Positions 44,367 to 54,618 of a stretch of DNA of 64,000 bases are shown here, piece after piece. The DNA is from Halomonas sp. (GTDB lineage: Bacteria > Pseudomonadota > Gammaproteobacteria > Pseudomonadales > Halomonadaceae). Every line of letters begins with the position of its first letter. Position 1 is the first letter of the stretch. A program made the position numbers and the translations under genes. The stretch is taken from NCBI RefSeq assembly GCF_011050415.1, contig NZ_DRFS01000020.1:124001-188000 (forward strand), in the 5' to 3' direction. The notes under the pieces were generated by a model. That model did not search any database. It was not told the origin of the DNA and saw nothing but the letters and a program-made list of their open reading frames with translations.

Positions 44367-45679
44367 GAATGTTCAGCCTGTTGCTCGGGTGCCGTATAAC
44401 GCTTGGCCACTTGTAGCACCACCAAAATTAATACGCTATAGCACACAACGTTAGCGACGCTAAACAGTGCGATGGCTATCGTCGCGCTATCCCAGAGCCA
44501 CACCCCAATAAACAGTACAGTAAATCTAATCACTGCGCTGACGATTTCATGTAGCAGAAAAAAGCGCTCTAACCCCAGCACCGGAATGGCCGCAACACAA
44601 GGTCTTGCCACGAAGCTGACCAATGTCCAGAGTGCTAACCATTGGGCAAAAGTGCCTGCCTGACGCCAATCCCCCCCAAATAGCCATCCAAATAGCTCTG
44701 GGCCTAGCAGGATTAAGCTGCCAAACAACAAGCTGCCAATCCCCAGCAGTGCCATGGTTGCTTTAAATACCAAGAGAGAGATGTCTTCTCCCCCTAGGGC
44801 GGCTTCATTAATGCGCGGGTAGAGCACTGTCGCAACAGAATGCCCCAGTAGCTTTGCGGGGGCTTCCAGCACCATTCTGCCAAGTGAATAGAGTCCAGCC
44901 GTTGTCGCGCCAAAAGTAGCGGCAAGCATTATCACCGGTAGGCCTTGCGATGCCGCATTGAGCGTTGCTTGGGGGGTACGAAACAAAACGAAGTCTTTGT
45001 ACTGTATCGCTAATCGCCAGTATGTATTCAGCGTTATACGAGGTTGATCCGGCGAAGGCTTCGAATGTGTAGCCGAGGGTGGGCTACGTTTAAACAGCAT
45101 AGCGGCATGCAAGCCACTACCCAACGTGGTGGCTAGAATCAATACGCTGGGTAGTGGCATGACAACACCTATGCCAACCTTTGCACTATTGATTATAAAA
45201 GATTGAATTACTGCAATTTTTGCTTTGAAAGCAAAGTATTTTTTGCGAATAACCCATTGCATCGCTACCGCTAATAGCGCGGAAAGCCCCATCGCTATCG
45301 GCAGAGCAAAAATATAGGGTGCTATTGCCTTTAAACCAATCAGCGCAAGGAGAAAATCGCCCCACCCCCAAAGCAGCCCCGCGATGAGGCAAGCATTGAT
45401 TAAACCTACTGCAATGGACAGCTGTGCGAGACAAACTGCCTCCTCATCACGGCTTGGCAATACAATAGCCATGGGCATGTTGAACGCGGCCAACGGTGCC
45501 ATAACGGCAAAAATGGCTAAGAACGTGCCCAATATCCCGAAGGTTTCAGGGCTGTAGATTCGGGTGAGGAGTGGGGAAAAAGCCAGCGAAATGGCCTGTG
45601 CTCCTGCGGTACCCCCTGCCACTATCACCACGCTGCGCACAACACGGCTACTGATAAGCCGTTTAGCGCTTTCCCACAT
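44363..45679 (-). CDS. Oligosaccharide flippase, Wzx-like (copy 2)
   Basis: Membrane protein of about 438 residues with twelve or more helices; VVIVAGGTAGAQAISLAFSPLLTRIYSPETFGILGTFLAIFAVMAPLAAFNMPMAIVLPS is the family start. The frame reaches a GTG at 45694; the ATG at 45679 (MWESAKRL) seems more natural. It shares the SPLLTRIYSPETFG-type motif with copy 1 but little else. Confidence 0.87.
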   Translation of the reverse strand: MWESAKRLISSRVVRSVVIVAGGTAGAQAISLAFSPLLTRIYSPETFGILGTFLAIFAVMAPLAAFNMPMAIVLPSRDEEAVCLAQLSIAVGLINACLIAGLLWGWGDFLLALIGLKAIAPYIFALPIAMGLSALLAVAMQWVIRKKYFAFKAKIAVIQSFIINSAKVGIGVVMPLPSVLILATTLGSGLHAAMLFKRSPPSATHSKPSPDQPRITLNTYWRLAIQYKDFVLFRTPQATLNAASQGLPVIMLAATFGATTAGLYSLGRMVLEAPAKLLGHSVATVLYPRINEAALGGEDISLLVFKATMALLGIGSLLFGSLILLGPELFGWLFGGDWRQAGTFAQWLALWTLVSFVARPCVAAIPVLGLERFFLLHEIVSAVIRFTVLFIGVWLWDSATIAIALFSVANVVCYSVLILVVLQVAKRYTAPEQQAEHS

Positions 45680-45720
45680 GGCTCCCCACCCCACTCAAAT
45701 TTTTAACACGTGCTGATGGC

Positions 45721-47052
45721 TTAAACAGCGCGTCTACCGACTGAATAGTAACTAAACCCTTTGCGCTCCATTCGGCCTGGTTCGTAAAGGTTACGGCCGT
45801 CAAACACCACCGGGTGGGTTAGCTGTTGCTTTAGCAGATCGAAATCGGGTGCGCGGAAGCTTTGCCACTCCGTCACTATAACCAGTGCATCAGCCTCTTT
45901 AAGCGCTGACTCCTTAGTACCACATAGGGTCAGATCGTCACGCGTGCCGTAAATACGCTGGGTCTCTTCCATTGCTTCAGGATCGTATGCCTTAACGCTT
46001 GCGCCGGCTTCCCAAAGGGCTTCCATCAGTACACGGCTGGGTGCTTCGCGCATGTCGTCAGTGTTGGGTTTAAACGAAAGCCCCCACAAGGCAAAGGTTT
46101 TACCGGCTAAGTCGTTGTCATAGTGCTGAGCAATCTTCTCGAACAACGTTGTTTTCTGTTCGTAATTGCGTGCCTCGACGGCTTTCAGCACCTTGGAATC
46201 GAAGCCAATGGAATCTGAGGTTCGAATCAGCGCCTGTACGTCCTTAGGGAAACATGAGCCGCCGTAACCTACACCAGGGTAAATAAAGTGGTAACCAATC
46301 CGCGGGTCAGAACCAATACCTTGACGCACCATTTCAATATCTGCACCAAGACGCTCGGCCAAATTAGCAATTTCGTTCATAAAGCTAATCTTGGTCGCCA
46401 GCATGCAGTTTGCTGCGTATTTGGTAAGTTCGGCACTGCGTACATCCATCACAATGATTTTGTCATGGTTACGGTTGAACGGTGCATAAAGCTCGCGCAT
46501 CAGCTCAACGGTAGCAGCTGATTCTGTACCAATGATAATGCGGTCCGGCTTTTGGCAGTCGGCAACTGCGCTACCCTCTTTGAGGAACTCCGGGTTTGAA
46601 ACCACATCGAATTTCAAATCGCTTCGACCACGTTCGGCTAGCTTCTCGGCGACGCAAGCGCGAACTTTGTCAGCAGTACCCACAGGCACCGTTGATTTAT
46701 TGATGATGATTTTATCGCTTTCCATGTGCTCAGCGATGGTCGAGGCAACTTCAAGTACATAGCGCAGGTCGGCAGAGCCATCTTCATCCGGCGGGGTTCC
46801 CACTGCGATGAAATACATATCCCCATGCTTAATAGCATCAGCAGCGTCAGTGGTGAAATTCAGCCGTCCAGCTGCAAACTTCTCTTTTACCAAGGAATCT
46901 AAGCCTGGCTCAAAGATAGGAATATACCCTTGCTTTAGACGCTCAATTTTATCAGCATCGACATCTACACAGACCACTTGGTGGCCTACATCTGCCAAGA
47001 TGGCCCCTTGCACTAAACCAACATAGCCTGTGCCAAATACGGTAACCTTCAT
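45721..47052 (-). CDS. ugd: UDP-glucose 6-dehydrogenase
   Basis: Enzyme of 443 residues making UDP-glucuronic acid with two NAD+ per turnover. The N-terminal [19 protein letters not shown] binds NAD; the catalytic Cys lies in [34 protein letters not shown] is the second conserved block. It supplies the substrate for the adjacent UDP-glucuronate epimerase. Starts at ATG 47052. Confidence 0.93.
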   Translation of the reverse strand: MKVTVFGTGYVGLVQGAILADVGHQVVCVDVDADKIERLKQGYIPIFEPGLDSLVKEKFAAGRLNFTTDAADAIKHGDMYFIAVGTPPDEDGSADLRYVLEVASTIAEHMESDKIIINKSTVPVGTADKVRACVAEKLAERGRSDLKFDVVSNPEFLKEGSAVADCQKPDRIIIGTESAATVELMRELYAPFNRNHDKIIVMDVRSAELTKYAANCMLATKISFMNEIANLAERLGADIEMVRQGIGSDPRIGYHFIYPGVGYGGSCFPKDVQALIRTSDSIGFDSKVLKAVEARNYEQKTTLFEKIAQHYDNDLAGKTFALWGLSFKPNTDDMREAPSRVLMEALWEAGASVKAYDPEAMEETQRIYGTRDDLTLCGTKESALKEADALVIVTEWQSFRAPDFDLLKQQLTHPVVFDGRNLYEPGRMERKGFSYYSVGRRAV

Positions 47053-47146
47053 TGTAGCCCCTAACTTTTAAATGCTAAGCAAGAATACGTAACGTATCCA
47101 CCCTTGACTTAAAGAAACGATAACTGTTGGTCGTAGACCTTCAGTA

Positions 47147-48169
47147 TCAGACTTGATAGTAATCGCGATACCAAGTGACAAAGTTTGCAACACCTTCTTC
47201 TACTGGTGTTGTCGGTTGGTAATCGACTGCCTTTTTCAGCTCGTTGCTATCGGCATAGGTATCTGGCACATCGCCTGGCTGCAGTGGCAGCAAATCCTGC
47301 TTAGCTTTTTTACCCAACGCCTTTTCAAGTGCTTCAATGTAAGCACTCAACTTAACTGGATTATTATTACCAATATTAAACAGGCGGTAGGGTGCATTAC
47401 TGGTGGCGGGATCTGGCTCATCACTATTCCAATCAGCGTTAGGCTCAGCAATCTGATCACTGGCTCTAATCACACCTTCCACAATATCGGCCACGTAGGT
47501 GAAATCACGGCTATGATTGCCATGATTAAAAACGGGGATTAGCTCATCCGCCAGGATACTTTTGGTGAACTTGAATAGCGCCATATCCGGACGGCCCCAA
47601 GGGCCGTATACGGTAAAAAAGCGCAGGCCAGTGGTCGGTAGTTTAAAAAGATGGCTGTAGCTATGTGCCATCATTTCATTGGCTTTTTTAGTGGCTGCAT
47701 AAAACTGCAGCGGATGATCAGCGCCATGATGCTCAGAGAACGGCATGCGCGTATTCGCGCCATACACCGAGCTTGTGCTCGCATACGTTAAGTGCGCTGT
47801 TTTCGCATAGCGGCAGGCTTCTAGCACATTGGTAAACGCAATAAGATTGCTTTCAACATAGCTGTGCGGGTTTTCAATGGAGTAGCGAACACCGGCTTGC
47901 GCAGCTAAGTGGATAACACGGTCAAAGTTATGCTTCTCGAAGCATTCGGTTACAGCGGTTTGATCGGCTAAATTGGCGCGAACGAAATGAAAAGGTGTGC
48001 CATTTTTTTCCGATAGGCTACGAAGCTGCTCAATTCGACGCTCTTTAATTTCAACATCGTAGTAATCATTAACACTATCAAAACCAACGACTTCGTCGCC
48101 TCTTTCTAATAAACGCGTGGCCGTATGGAAACCGATAAAGCCCGCTGCACCAGTAACGAGAACTTTCAT
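47147..48169 (-). CDS. UDP-glucuronate 4-epimerase family protein
   Basis: Extended short-chain dehydrogenase of 340 residues: [43 protein letters not shown] is the hallmark of the CapI/LspL UDP-GlcA epimerases. The catalytic YAATKKANE and the [21 protein letters not shown] block are intact. It converts UDP-GlcA (made by Ugd next to it) to UDP-GalA. Confidence 0.9.
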   Translation of the reverse strand: MKVLVTGAAGFIGFHTATRLLERGDEVVGFDSVNDYYDVEIKERRIEQLRSLSEKNGTPFHFVRANLADQTAVTECFEKHNFDRVIHLAAQAGVRYSIENPHSYVESNLIAFTNVLEACRYAKTAHLTYASTSSVYGANTRMPFSEHHGADHPLQFYAATKKANEMMAHSYSHLFKLPTTGLRFFTVYGPWGRPDMALFKFTKSILADELIPVFNHGNHSRDFTYVADIVEGVIRASDQIAEPNADWNSDEPDPATSNAPYRLFNIGNNNPVKLSAYIEALEKALGKKAKQDLLPLQPGDVPDTYADSNELKKAVDYQPTTPVEEGVANFVTWYRDYYQV

Positions 48170-48200
48170 ATTTAACTTCCTTTAGAACAGCTGACTTTAC

Positions 48201-50429
48201 CTACTGGTATTTGTAGGTGCCGTATCCGTAATAACCTGACGCACCCCTGGAAGAGATTTTTACGCCATTCAAAATTGCGCCTTGAATTTCCAGTCCGCTA
48301 CTTTCAAGGCGTTTTTTAGCCATAAGTATTTCACGTACTGAATTTCTGTCGAATCTTGTAACAAGCAGGGTAGTGCCACAATGCTTGCCTGCAACACAGG
48401 CGTCAGTAACAGCCAGGACTGGCGGCGTATCGACGATCACCATGTCGTACATTTCGCTAAGATCTTCTAGCGCTTGCTCAAAACCTGGGCGCATAAGTAG
48501 TTCAGAAGGGTTACTCGCGGAAACTCCGCGGGTAATCACGTCATAGTGTGGAATACCTGTTGGCTTGATAATGTCTTCCAGTGTTAGCTCACCACTTAGA
48601 AATTCTACCAGGCCACCGGTGCTTGCTTGGCCAAAGGCATGGTGCAAATTGCCTTTGCGAAGATCGGCATCAACGATCAGCACTTTCTTGCCTGCCAGGG
48701 CAGAAATGGCGCCTAAATTAACGCTGACAAAGCTTTTACCTACACCGGGGCTTGGTCCTGTCAACATAACGCGATTATTACGACCATCCATCATGGTGAA
48801 GTGCAAACTAGTACGTAATCCGCGCAGTGACTCTAGGGATAGATCCATCGGATCTCGCTGGGCTAATACGCCACCCACCACGCTTTTCGAGGTTTTTTCT
48901 CCCCGACGCTTCAAGGCGCGGTTCAGCTTACGCTGCGCTGAAGATTGCGGAACGTTGGCGTAGACCGTTAAGCCGAGTCGTTCAATTTGGTCTGGCGATT
49001 CAACACCGCGCTTAAACAGCTCTTTTAACAGAACATAGCCCGTGATAAGCAGCAGGCCTAAAATCGTGTAGAGGATGAAGATACGCGGGGTATTCGGGGC
49101 AACTTGGCCGCTGAGCACCGCACTATCAATAATGCGTATATTACCGATCGTTCCTGCGCGGGCTACTTCTAATTCCTGTACTTTATTTAAAATATTAACG
49201 TAAATCGCCTGCGTTACTTCCACATCACGAGTACGCCTCAGCACTTCTTGCTGCGCGGCGGGTAGCTCATTCACCCTAGCATTAAGTTCTTGTAAATCAC
49301 GCTGAATCTGGCGGCGTTGACGAATTAACGCCTGATAATTAGGGTGGCTAGGTGTGAAGCGCTGTGCAAGCTCAGCTTCTTGGAATTCAAGCTCATCAAG
49401 ACGTGTATCCAGTTCAATATAGCGCTGGATAGCGGCTTGAGCTTCGCTACTAAGATCAACACTGTCTAAATTAGCGCGGTAATCGTTGAGGTTTTGCTCG
49501 GCTAAATCCAGTTGTTCACGCAGCTCAGGCGCCTGCCTTTGAAGAAACTCCAGGCTTTGCTGTGCCTGTTCGGACTGACGCTCAATATTTTGCGTTAAAA
49601 AAGTTTGCGCGACCGCGTCCAGGCTACGGGTAATTTCACTGGGGTCTTCACCAAACATCATTAAACGGATCATACCCGTTGTGGTACCGGCACCGCCTAC
49701 TTCAGCCACTTGTAGTCGTCCGGCAATACCACGGATGGCCGATGTTTTCTGCAGACGTGTCAGAACATACTGCGCACCTTCGGCAGCATTGAAACTTTCA
49801 ACCGTTAACTCAAGTTCACCGTCTAGGAACACCTCTGGTTGGCCCAGCGTACCCGTTCCCAAACGGCTATCGCCTTGCATAATGTGGTAGCTATCGCCCG
49901 CGCCACGCTCAACGATAAAGCTGCGGCCACGACTACTATCAAGTGTAGTAAAGCGTGCGACATTAATACTTTCATCGCCCCAGATATGCGGATAGCCCTG
50001 CAGAAACGCAGGCCGTGGGATGCCCCTACGTAATACAAAGCCGCCGATAAAAGGAACTTGGACGGGAGAAATAATTAAATCGCTGCTCACCCGGTCGACC
50101 ACTTGGCCAAGCACCATACGGGACTGCAAAATCTGTAGCTCAGCCGAGGTATTGAGCTCCCCCGAGCCAGAACCGGTAACATTATCCACGTTACCGAATG
50201 GACTGACGGTATTACGCCTTTCTACTTGAACTAAAGCATCGGCACGATAAACAGGGGTAGACAACATACCGTGCACAATACCTATAAAAGCGAACAGTAA
50301 GGTGACGCCAATAATTAGCCACTTTTTACGAAAAAGCGCTCCAAACAGACGGCTCAGGTCGATTGTTTCTTCGGGTAAACTCTTCTGTGATAAGTCTGAC
50401 ATTGGCTCGATCGCTACACTCTCGGTCAT
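48201..50429 (-). CDS. wzc: Wzc-type polysaccharide co-polymerase / tyrosine kinase
   Basis: Protein of about 742 residues. A Wzz-like N-terminal domain with TM1 (KKWLIIGVTLLFAFIGIVHGM), a long periplasmic coiled coil (about 320-430) and TM2 (PRIFILYTILGLLLITGYVLL) precede the cytoplasmic BY-kinase: Walker A GPSPGVGKSFVSVNLG, A' VDADLRKGNLH, Walker B DMVIVDTPPVL and a Tyr-rich tail GYYGYGTYKYQ for autophosphorylation. It controls chain length and export with Wza. The frame opens to 50531; I use the ATG at 50429 (MTESVAIE). Its first codons overlap the start of the frame after wzb. Confidence 0.92.
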   Translation of the reverse strand: MTESVAIEPMSDLSQKSLPEETIDLSRLFGALFRKKWLIIGVTLLFAFIGIVHGMLSTPVYRADALVQVERRNTVSPFGNVDNVTGSGSGELNTSAELQILQSRMVLGQVVDRVSSDLIISPVQVPFIGGFVLRRGIPRPAFLQGYPHIWGDESINVARFTTLDSSRGRSFIVERGAGDSYHIMQGDSRLGTGTLGQPEVFLDGELELTVESFNAAEGAQYVLTRLQKTSAIRGIAGRLQVAEVGGAGTTTGMIRLMMFGEDPSEITRSLDAVAQTFLTQNIERQSEQAQQSLEFLQRQAPELREQLDLAEQNLNDYRANLDSVDLSSEAQAAIQRYIELDTRLDELEFQEAELAQRFTPSHPNYQALIRQRRQIQRDLQELNARVNELPAAQQEVLRRTRDVEVTQAIYVNILNKVQELEVARAGTIGNIRIIDSAVLSGQVAPNTPRIFILYTILGLLLITGYVLLKELFKRGVESPDQIERLGLTVYANVPQSSAQRKLNRALKRRGEKTSKSVVGGVLAQRDPMDLSLESLRGLRTSLHFTMMDGRNNRVMLTGPSPGVGKSFVSVNLGAISALAGKKVLIVDADLRKGNLHHAFGQASTGGLVEFLSGELTLEDIIKPTGIPHYDVITRGVSASNPSELLMRPGFEQALEDLSEMYDMVIVDTPPVLAVTDACVAGKHCGTTLLVTRFDRNSVREILMAKKRLESSGLEIQGAILNGVKISSRGASGYYGYGTYKYQ

Positions 50430-50478
50430 GCACCTATGGATGCATGAAAATGGATAATTAAAAAAAGCTTTAAAGCGT

Positions 50479-50946
50479 TTACCACAAACTTTTGCTACCG
50501 GTATTTTTAAGCTTTTCTCGCCAGGCCACACTTGCTGTTTTGATCATTTCATAAACAAGTTCACAGACTTCATCGCTTCGTTGATAAGGGTCTGGAATAT
50601 CTCGCTCGCTTATAGGTTTATCAGTGCGCCACATACCAAATAGTAAGGTTTTGCCCAGCATTTCAGGCCACGAACGGGCAATCACTTGCCGCTGCTTGGC
50701 GCTCATTACGAGCACCAGATCAGCATTAGCAAGCGAGTTGCGGTCTACCTGCCTTGCTTGATGTTGACTAAGGTCATAGCCATCTGCTTTTGCCAACGCC
50801 GCTATGCGCGGCTCTGCGCCCCCTTTCCCAGCTGCTAAACCTGCCGACACCACTTCGATGTCGGCATTGTCTTTTTGCAGTATGGCGGCGGCAACCGGGC
50901 TTCTACAAATATTGCCGGTACAGACGACTAGGATACGCTTTGTCAT
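50479..50946 (-). CDS. wzb: Low molecular weight protein tyrosine phosphatase
   Basis: Phosphatase of 155 residues with the P-loop VCTGNICRSPVA (C-x5-R) at the N-terminus and the general-acid Asp in DIPDPYQRSDE. It dephosphorylates the Tyr cluster of Wzc. It lies between wza and wzc in the standard order, 1 bp after wza. Confidence 0.93.
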   Translation of the reverse strand: MTKRILVVCTGNICRSPVAAAILQKDNADIEVVSAGLAAGKGGAEPRIAALAKADGYDLSQHQARQVDRNSLANADLVLVMSAKQRQVIARSWPEMLGKTLLFGMWRTDKPISERDIPDPYQRSDEVCELVYEMIKTASVAWREKLKNTGSKSLW

Positions 50947-50947
50947 A

Positions 50948-52066
50948 TCAAAGAAGGTCTTCTAGCCCTTGGTTACCAGAGCGTAAATCACCCGGTAAAT
51001 TAATAGAGGGAAGAAGCAGGCTAACTACGCGATTCCAGCGTGCCAGCGGTGCGGTAGTTACATACACAATATCTTGTGGCTCTAGCTGAAAGTTGCTGGC
51101 CAGCACGAAGGCAATCGCATTACTGATATCGAGCTGATAGACAGATGCATACTTAGCAGCGCCAGGTTCGTTACGGCGCAGTACAAATATACCGGAAGGC
51201 TCAGCAGAAACTTCATTGATGCCGCCAGCACGGGCTAGAGCATCGGTGAGAGAAAGGCGTTCACGGTTCATGCGTAGATTGCCCGGCGAGCGTACCTGAC
51301 CCAGCATTGCGACACCCTGATTGTCTGCACTTGGGACATGTAACAGGTCGCCGTCACGTAACAAACGATTTTGACGCTGATCGCCTTCACTCAATAAGGA
51401 GTAGAGCGACAGTCGCTCTTCGGTGCCATTACGGAATAAATACATTTCATGCCAAAACGCATTGTCGGTCGGCCCACCTACTTCATTAACTGCATCGAGT
51501 ATGGTCAACGGCACATTCGTTACCGGAACCGAACCGGGGGCACCAACGGCACCGGTGACGTGAAAACGCTTAGAATTAAAGGCAGCGATAAAGACATCGA
51601 TTTGAGGCTCTGTCAGGAAGTTAGATAGACCTTGGGTCAGTTGAACACGTATCTCTTCCGTTGTTTTGCCAACAACATTTACACGCCCTAAAAACGGGTA
51701 AAAAATAGTGCCGTCGGCACGCACTATATTACCGGCCTCCACAGCACTTCGCTCGCCACCAGTAGGAATAGTAAGCTCGGGATGGTCATAAACCACGATG
51801 CTTAACACGTCGCCAGGTCCCACTGTGTACTCATAGTTCGCTAATTCATCGCGTAAATCTTGAGTTACAGGATGCACGCGTCGCTCCTGCGATTCCAGGG
51901 ACCATACCAGCTCTGGGGTAATCGGGATAATGTCGACTACTTGCGTTAAATCAGGTGGTTCAGGAGCGTCATAGTCGATATGGCCGCCAGGTGCAATAGA
52001 GCAACCTGCGATGATCAGGGCAATCGTGGCCACAGCCAGCAAGCGGAAAATTGTTTGTTTTCTCAT
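50948..52066 (-). CDS. wza: Wza-type outer-membrane polysaccharide export lipoprotein
   Basis: Lipoprotein of 372 residues. The lipobox LIIAGC puts the lipidated Cys near residue 22 from the ATG at 52066; the frame is open to 52117. The Poly_export domain (YTVGPGDVLSIVVYDHPELTIP) and two SLBB domains (VTGAVGAPGSVPVTNVPLTILDAV and MLGQVRSPGNLRMNRERLSL) follow. It forms the octameric outer-membrane pore for the polymer. The ops element lies 125 bp upstream. Confidence 0.92.
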   Translation of the reverse strand: MRKQTIFRLLAVATIALIIAGCSIAPGGHIDYDAPEPPDLTQVVDIIPITPELVWSLESQERRVHPVTQDLRDELANYEYTVGPGDVLSIVVYDHPELTIPTGGERSAVEAGNIVRADGTIFYPFLGRVNVVGKTTEEIRVQLTQGLSNFLTEPQIDVFIAAFNSKRFHVTGAVGAPGSVPVTNVPLTILDAVNEVGGPTDNAFWHEMYLFRNGTEERLSLYSLLSEGDQRQNRLLRDGDLLHVPSADNQGVAMLGQVRSPGNLRMNRERLSLTDALARAGGINEVSAEPSGIFVLRRNEPGAAKYASVYQLDISNAIAFVLASNFQLEPQDIVYVTTAPLARWNRVVSLLLPSINLPGDLRSGNQGLEDLL

Positions 52067-52190
52067 GACAACGTCTACCTGAGCGTGAATGGAGCGAATG
52101 ACCTTGCCTGCTCTCACTAGTAGAGTCAGTACTCAGTCTGTGTTGTTAGCTTACGTTTGCTACTTTCATAACATGCTAATTAATTTTAGG

Positions 52191-52202
52191 CACGCTACCG
52201 CC
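52191..52202 (-). promoter_or_regulatory. ops element upstream of wza
   Basis: The minus strand reads GGCGGTAGCGTG, an exact match to the ops sequence that pauses RNA polymerase and recruits RfaH or its NusG-family relatives to long polysaccharide operons. It lies in the 374-bp region between the WbpM-like gene and wza, ahead of the whole downstream run of genes. No full JUMPstart sequence is evident beside it. Confidence 0.8.
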
Positions 52203-52491
52203 CCGAGGTGTTATTGGCGCATCCTCGAGGCCGGCAAAAACTAGATGATAATTTTCAACTTACTTTAACCCGTGAAAAGAATTAAACGTCACAGAAGTTT
52301 TTAACATGAAGATAGAAAACAGCGTCGTTGCTAAAAACTTCTTACTGAACATCTGCATTTAAGCCCGCACTTAATTCCTGTATCTAACAACAGCACTTAT
52401 GAGAGCCCTGAACAATCAAACTATATGAAATGGGGTCGTTAACAACCCAACACCCATAAACCCAATGTCACCAATAACTCTTTTTAAAGGG

Positions 52492-54618
52492 CTACTTTCG
52501 ACCACTACCTGGGGTATCAGTCATCAAGCTTACTTTTGGAAGAGCCACCCCACCCTCTAACGATGCGACGTTACCCGCCATAGAATAAGTTTGTTTATTT
52601 GTAGCTGGAGGTGCTTTGGCGCTCTCTGTTGTAGAGGGCGACGCTGAAGCCTTGATCGTTGCAGCCTGTTGAATTGACGTTGATAGCCAGAAGTGGTCAA
52701 CAATATCTGACTTAGGCTGATAAGCCGTAGGCGCAGCTATCAATAGCTCACGTATTTTTGCTGCGTCCTGACTTTTGCACGCTACTTCCAGTTGCGTTAA
52801 TAAAGGTTCAAGTGCTGTCCATGGCAAAAAGTCTTCTGATGCCGTCATTATCCTGGGGTGACGTGTTTTCTGGGCACTATCCGTCGCAAGCAACTCCTCA
52901 TAAAGTTTTTCGCCTGGGCGGAGCCCGGTAAACCGAATGGGAATTGCGCCTTTTTTCTCAACGATCTCTTCAGATGGTTCAGCTTTAGCCGTTTGGGAGC
53001 CTTCTGGCACGGATACAAAGCGATAGCTCAGCCCTGACAGTTTTACCATCCGAATAGCCAACTCAACGATCTTGACGGGTTTACCCATATCCAACACAAA
53101 GACATCACCACCGGTCGCCATGCCGCCAGCTTGAATTACTAGCTGAGATGCTTCAGGGATAGTCATAAAGTAGCGGGTAATGTCTGGGTGGGTAACGGTT
53201 ATAGGCCCACCTTTTTCGATTTGCTTACGAAACAAGGGAACGACCGAACCTGAAGAGCCCAGCACGTTGCCAAAACGCACCATCGAAAAGCGGGTATCAG
53301 ATTGTTCGTTTGCGTATGCCTGACATACCAACTCAGCCATACGTTTACTGGCTCCCATTACATTGGTTGGCCTAACCGCTTTATCGGTAGAGACAAGCAC
53401 AAAAGCTTCAACGCCTTCTTTTATAGCGGCTTTGGCAACTTCCAGGGTGCCAAAAACGTTATTAAGAACCCCTTCTGCCGGATTAAATTCGACTAATGGT
53501 ACATGCTTATAAGCAGCAGCATGATAGATAGTGTCAACACCAAAGGTGCGAATTAGGCGAGCGATGACATCGCCATTACGTACAGAAGCAAGCGCAGGCT
53601 TAACATCAACGTTGAGACTGTCTTTTTCAAGCAACTGAGCAAGGTCTTGGTCTATCTTGTAAAGCGAATACTCAGATGAATCCACAATAATTAGCTGATC
53701 CGGAAGTAGGCGAATAATCTGCCGACATAGCTCACTACCAATTGAGCCACCGGCCCCGGTCACCATCACTGTCTTATGGGTAATATTAGCGCCCATTAAT
53801 TTTGGATCAGGTGGAACAGGGTCACGGCCTAACAGATCTTCAACACGCACATCACGAAGCTCATTGAACTTAGCCTTACCCGAAACAATATCGGCCATAT
53901 CAGGTATTGTTTGCACTGGGATAGACAGTGGTTCGATCGACTCAATAATCTCCTGACGTCGAGCTCGAGTGGCTTCGGGAATAGCTAATAGAAATTTTTC
54001 CACACCAAAATCTTCAATGAGCTTTGGTGTCATATCTGGGCTGTAGACTCTTAGCCCTTGCACGTGCGTGCCTTGAAGAAGGGGGGCGTAATCAACAAAG
54101 CCAACAGGCTCGTAGTCTCGTCCGTGGCGCAGAGAAACAACGAGTTGCCGCCCTGCAGCGCCAGCACCATAAATAAGTACTCGGGTTTTTTGTATTTGCT
54201 GTCCCCGCTGGTACATCAAACGAAGTGCAAGCCGTATACCGCCAATCGTGATAAATGCCAGCATTGTATAAATGAAGGGTACTGACCTTGGCACTGGCAA
54301 GTTGAGCACCATGCTGACAACGTAAAGAGTCAAAGCAGAGCCAAGTACGCCTGCGCAGAGTGCCTGAAGCGCCTTGATACCCATGAAACGCACAATTGAA
54401 CGATAAAACCCCAGGCGCATGAATATAAACAAGCTAACCGGCACCATTACCGGAAGGGCAAGCCACACAGAGTCGTTCGCCAAGAACTCAAGTGAATCTA
54501 GCCGCAGCAGCATGGCTACAAAAAAACTAGCAACAATCAGGAAAGTATCAACAAAGAGCTGGATCAACTGCTTCCGGCGTCTTGTGAGCCCAAAAAGCAT
54601 TTTAATGGCAAAAAGCAT
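52492..54618 (-). CDS. WbpM/CapD-like nucleotide-sugar 4,6-dehydratase
   Basis: Membrane enzyme of 708 residues. Four to five N-terminal helices are followed by a CoA-binding-like Rossmann segment (RVLIYGAGAAGRQLVVSLRHG) and the dehydratase domain with TGAGGSIGSELCRQI near residue 290. VRPTNVMGASKRMAE has Met in place of the catalytic Tyr, as in the long WbpM class. It forms a 4-keto-6-deoxy sugar from UDP-HexNAc. The last 60 or more residues are a low-complexity Ala/Ser/Thr/Pro tail not needed by the family. It is the first gene of the locus, separated from wza by 425 bp. Confidence 0.9.
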   Translation of the reverse strand: MLFAIKMLFGLTRRRKQLIQLFVDTFLIVASFFVAMLLRLDSLEFLANDSVWLALPVMVPVSLFIFMRLGFYRSIVRFMGIKALQALCAGVLGSALTLYVVSMVLNLPVPRSVPFIYTMLAFITIGGIRLALRLMYQRGQQIQKTRVLIYGAGAAGRQLVVSLRHGRDYEPVGFVDYAPLLQGTHVQGLRVYSPDMTPKLIEDFGVEKFLLAIPEATRARRQEIIESIEPLSIPVQTIPDMADIVSGKAKFNELRDVRVEDLLGRDPVPPDPKLMGANITHKTVMVTGAGGSIGSELCRQIIRLLPDQLIIVDSSEYSLYKIDQDLAQLLEKDSLNVDVKPALASVRNGDVIARLIRTFGVDTIYHAAAYKHVPLVEFNPAEGVLNNVFGTLEVAKAAIKEGVEAFVLVSTDKAVRPTNVMGASKRMAELVCQAYANEQSDTRFSMVRFGNVLGSSGSVVPLFRKQIEKGGPITVTHPDITRYFMTIPEASQLVIQAGGMATGGDVFVLDMGKPVKIVELAIRMVKLSGLSYRFVSVPEGSQTAKAEPSEEIVEKKGAIPIRFTGLRPGEKLYEELLATDSAQKTRHPRIMTASEDFLPWTALEPLLTQLEVACKSQDAAKIRELLIAAPTAYQPKSDIVDHFWLSTSIQQAATIKASASPSTTESAKAPPATNKQTYSMAGNVASLEGGVALPKVSLMTDTPGSGRK

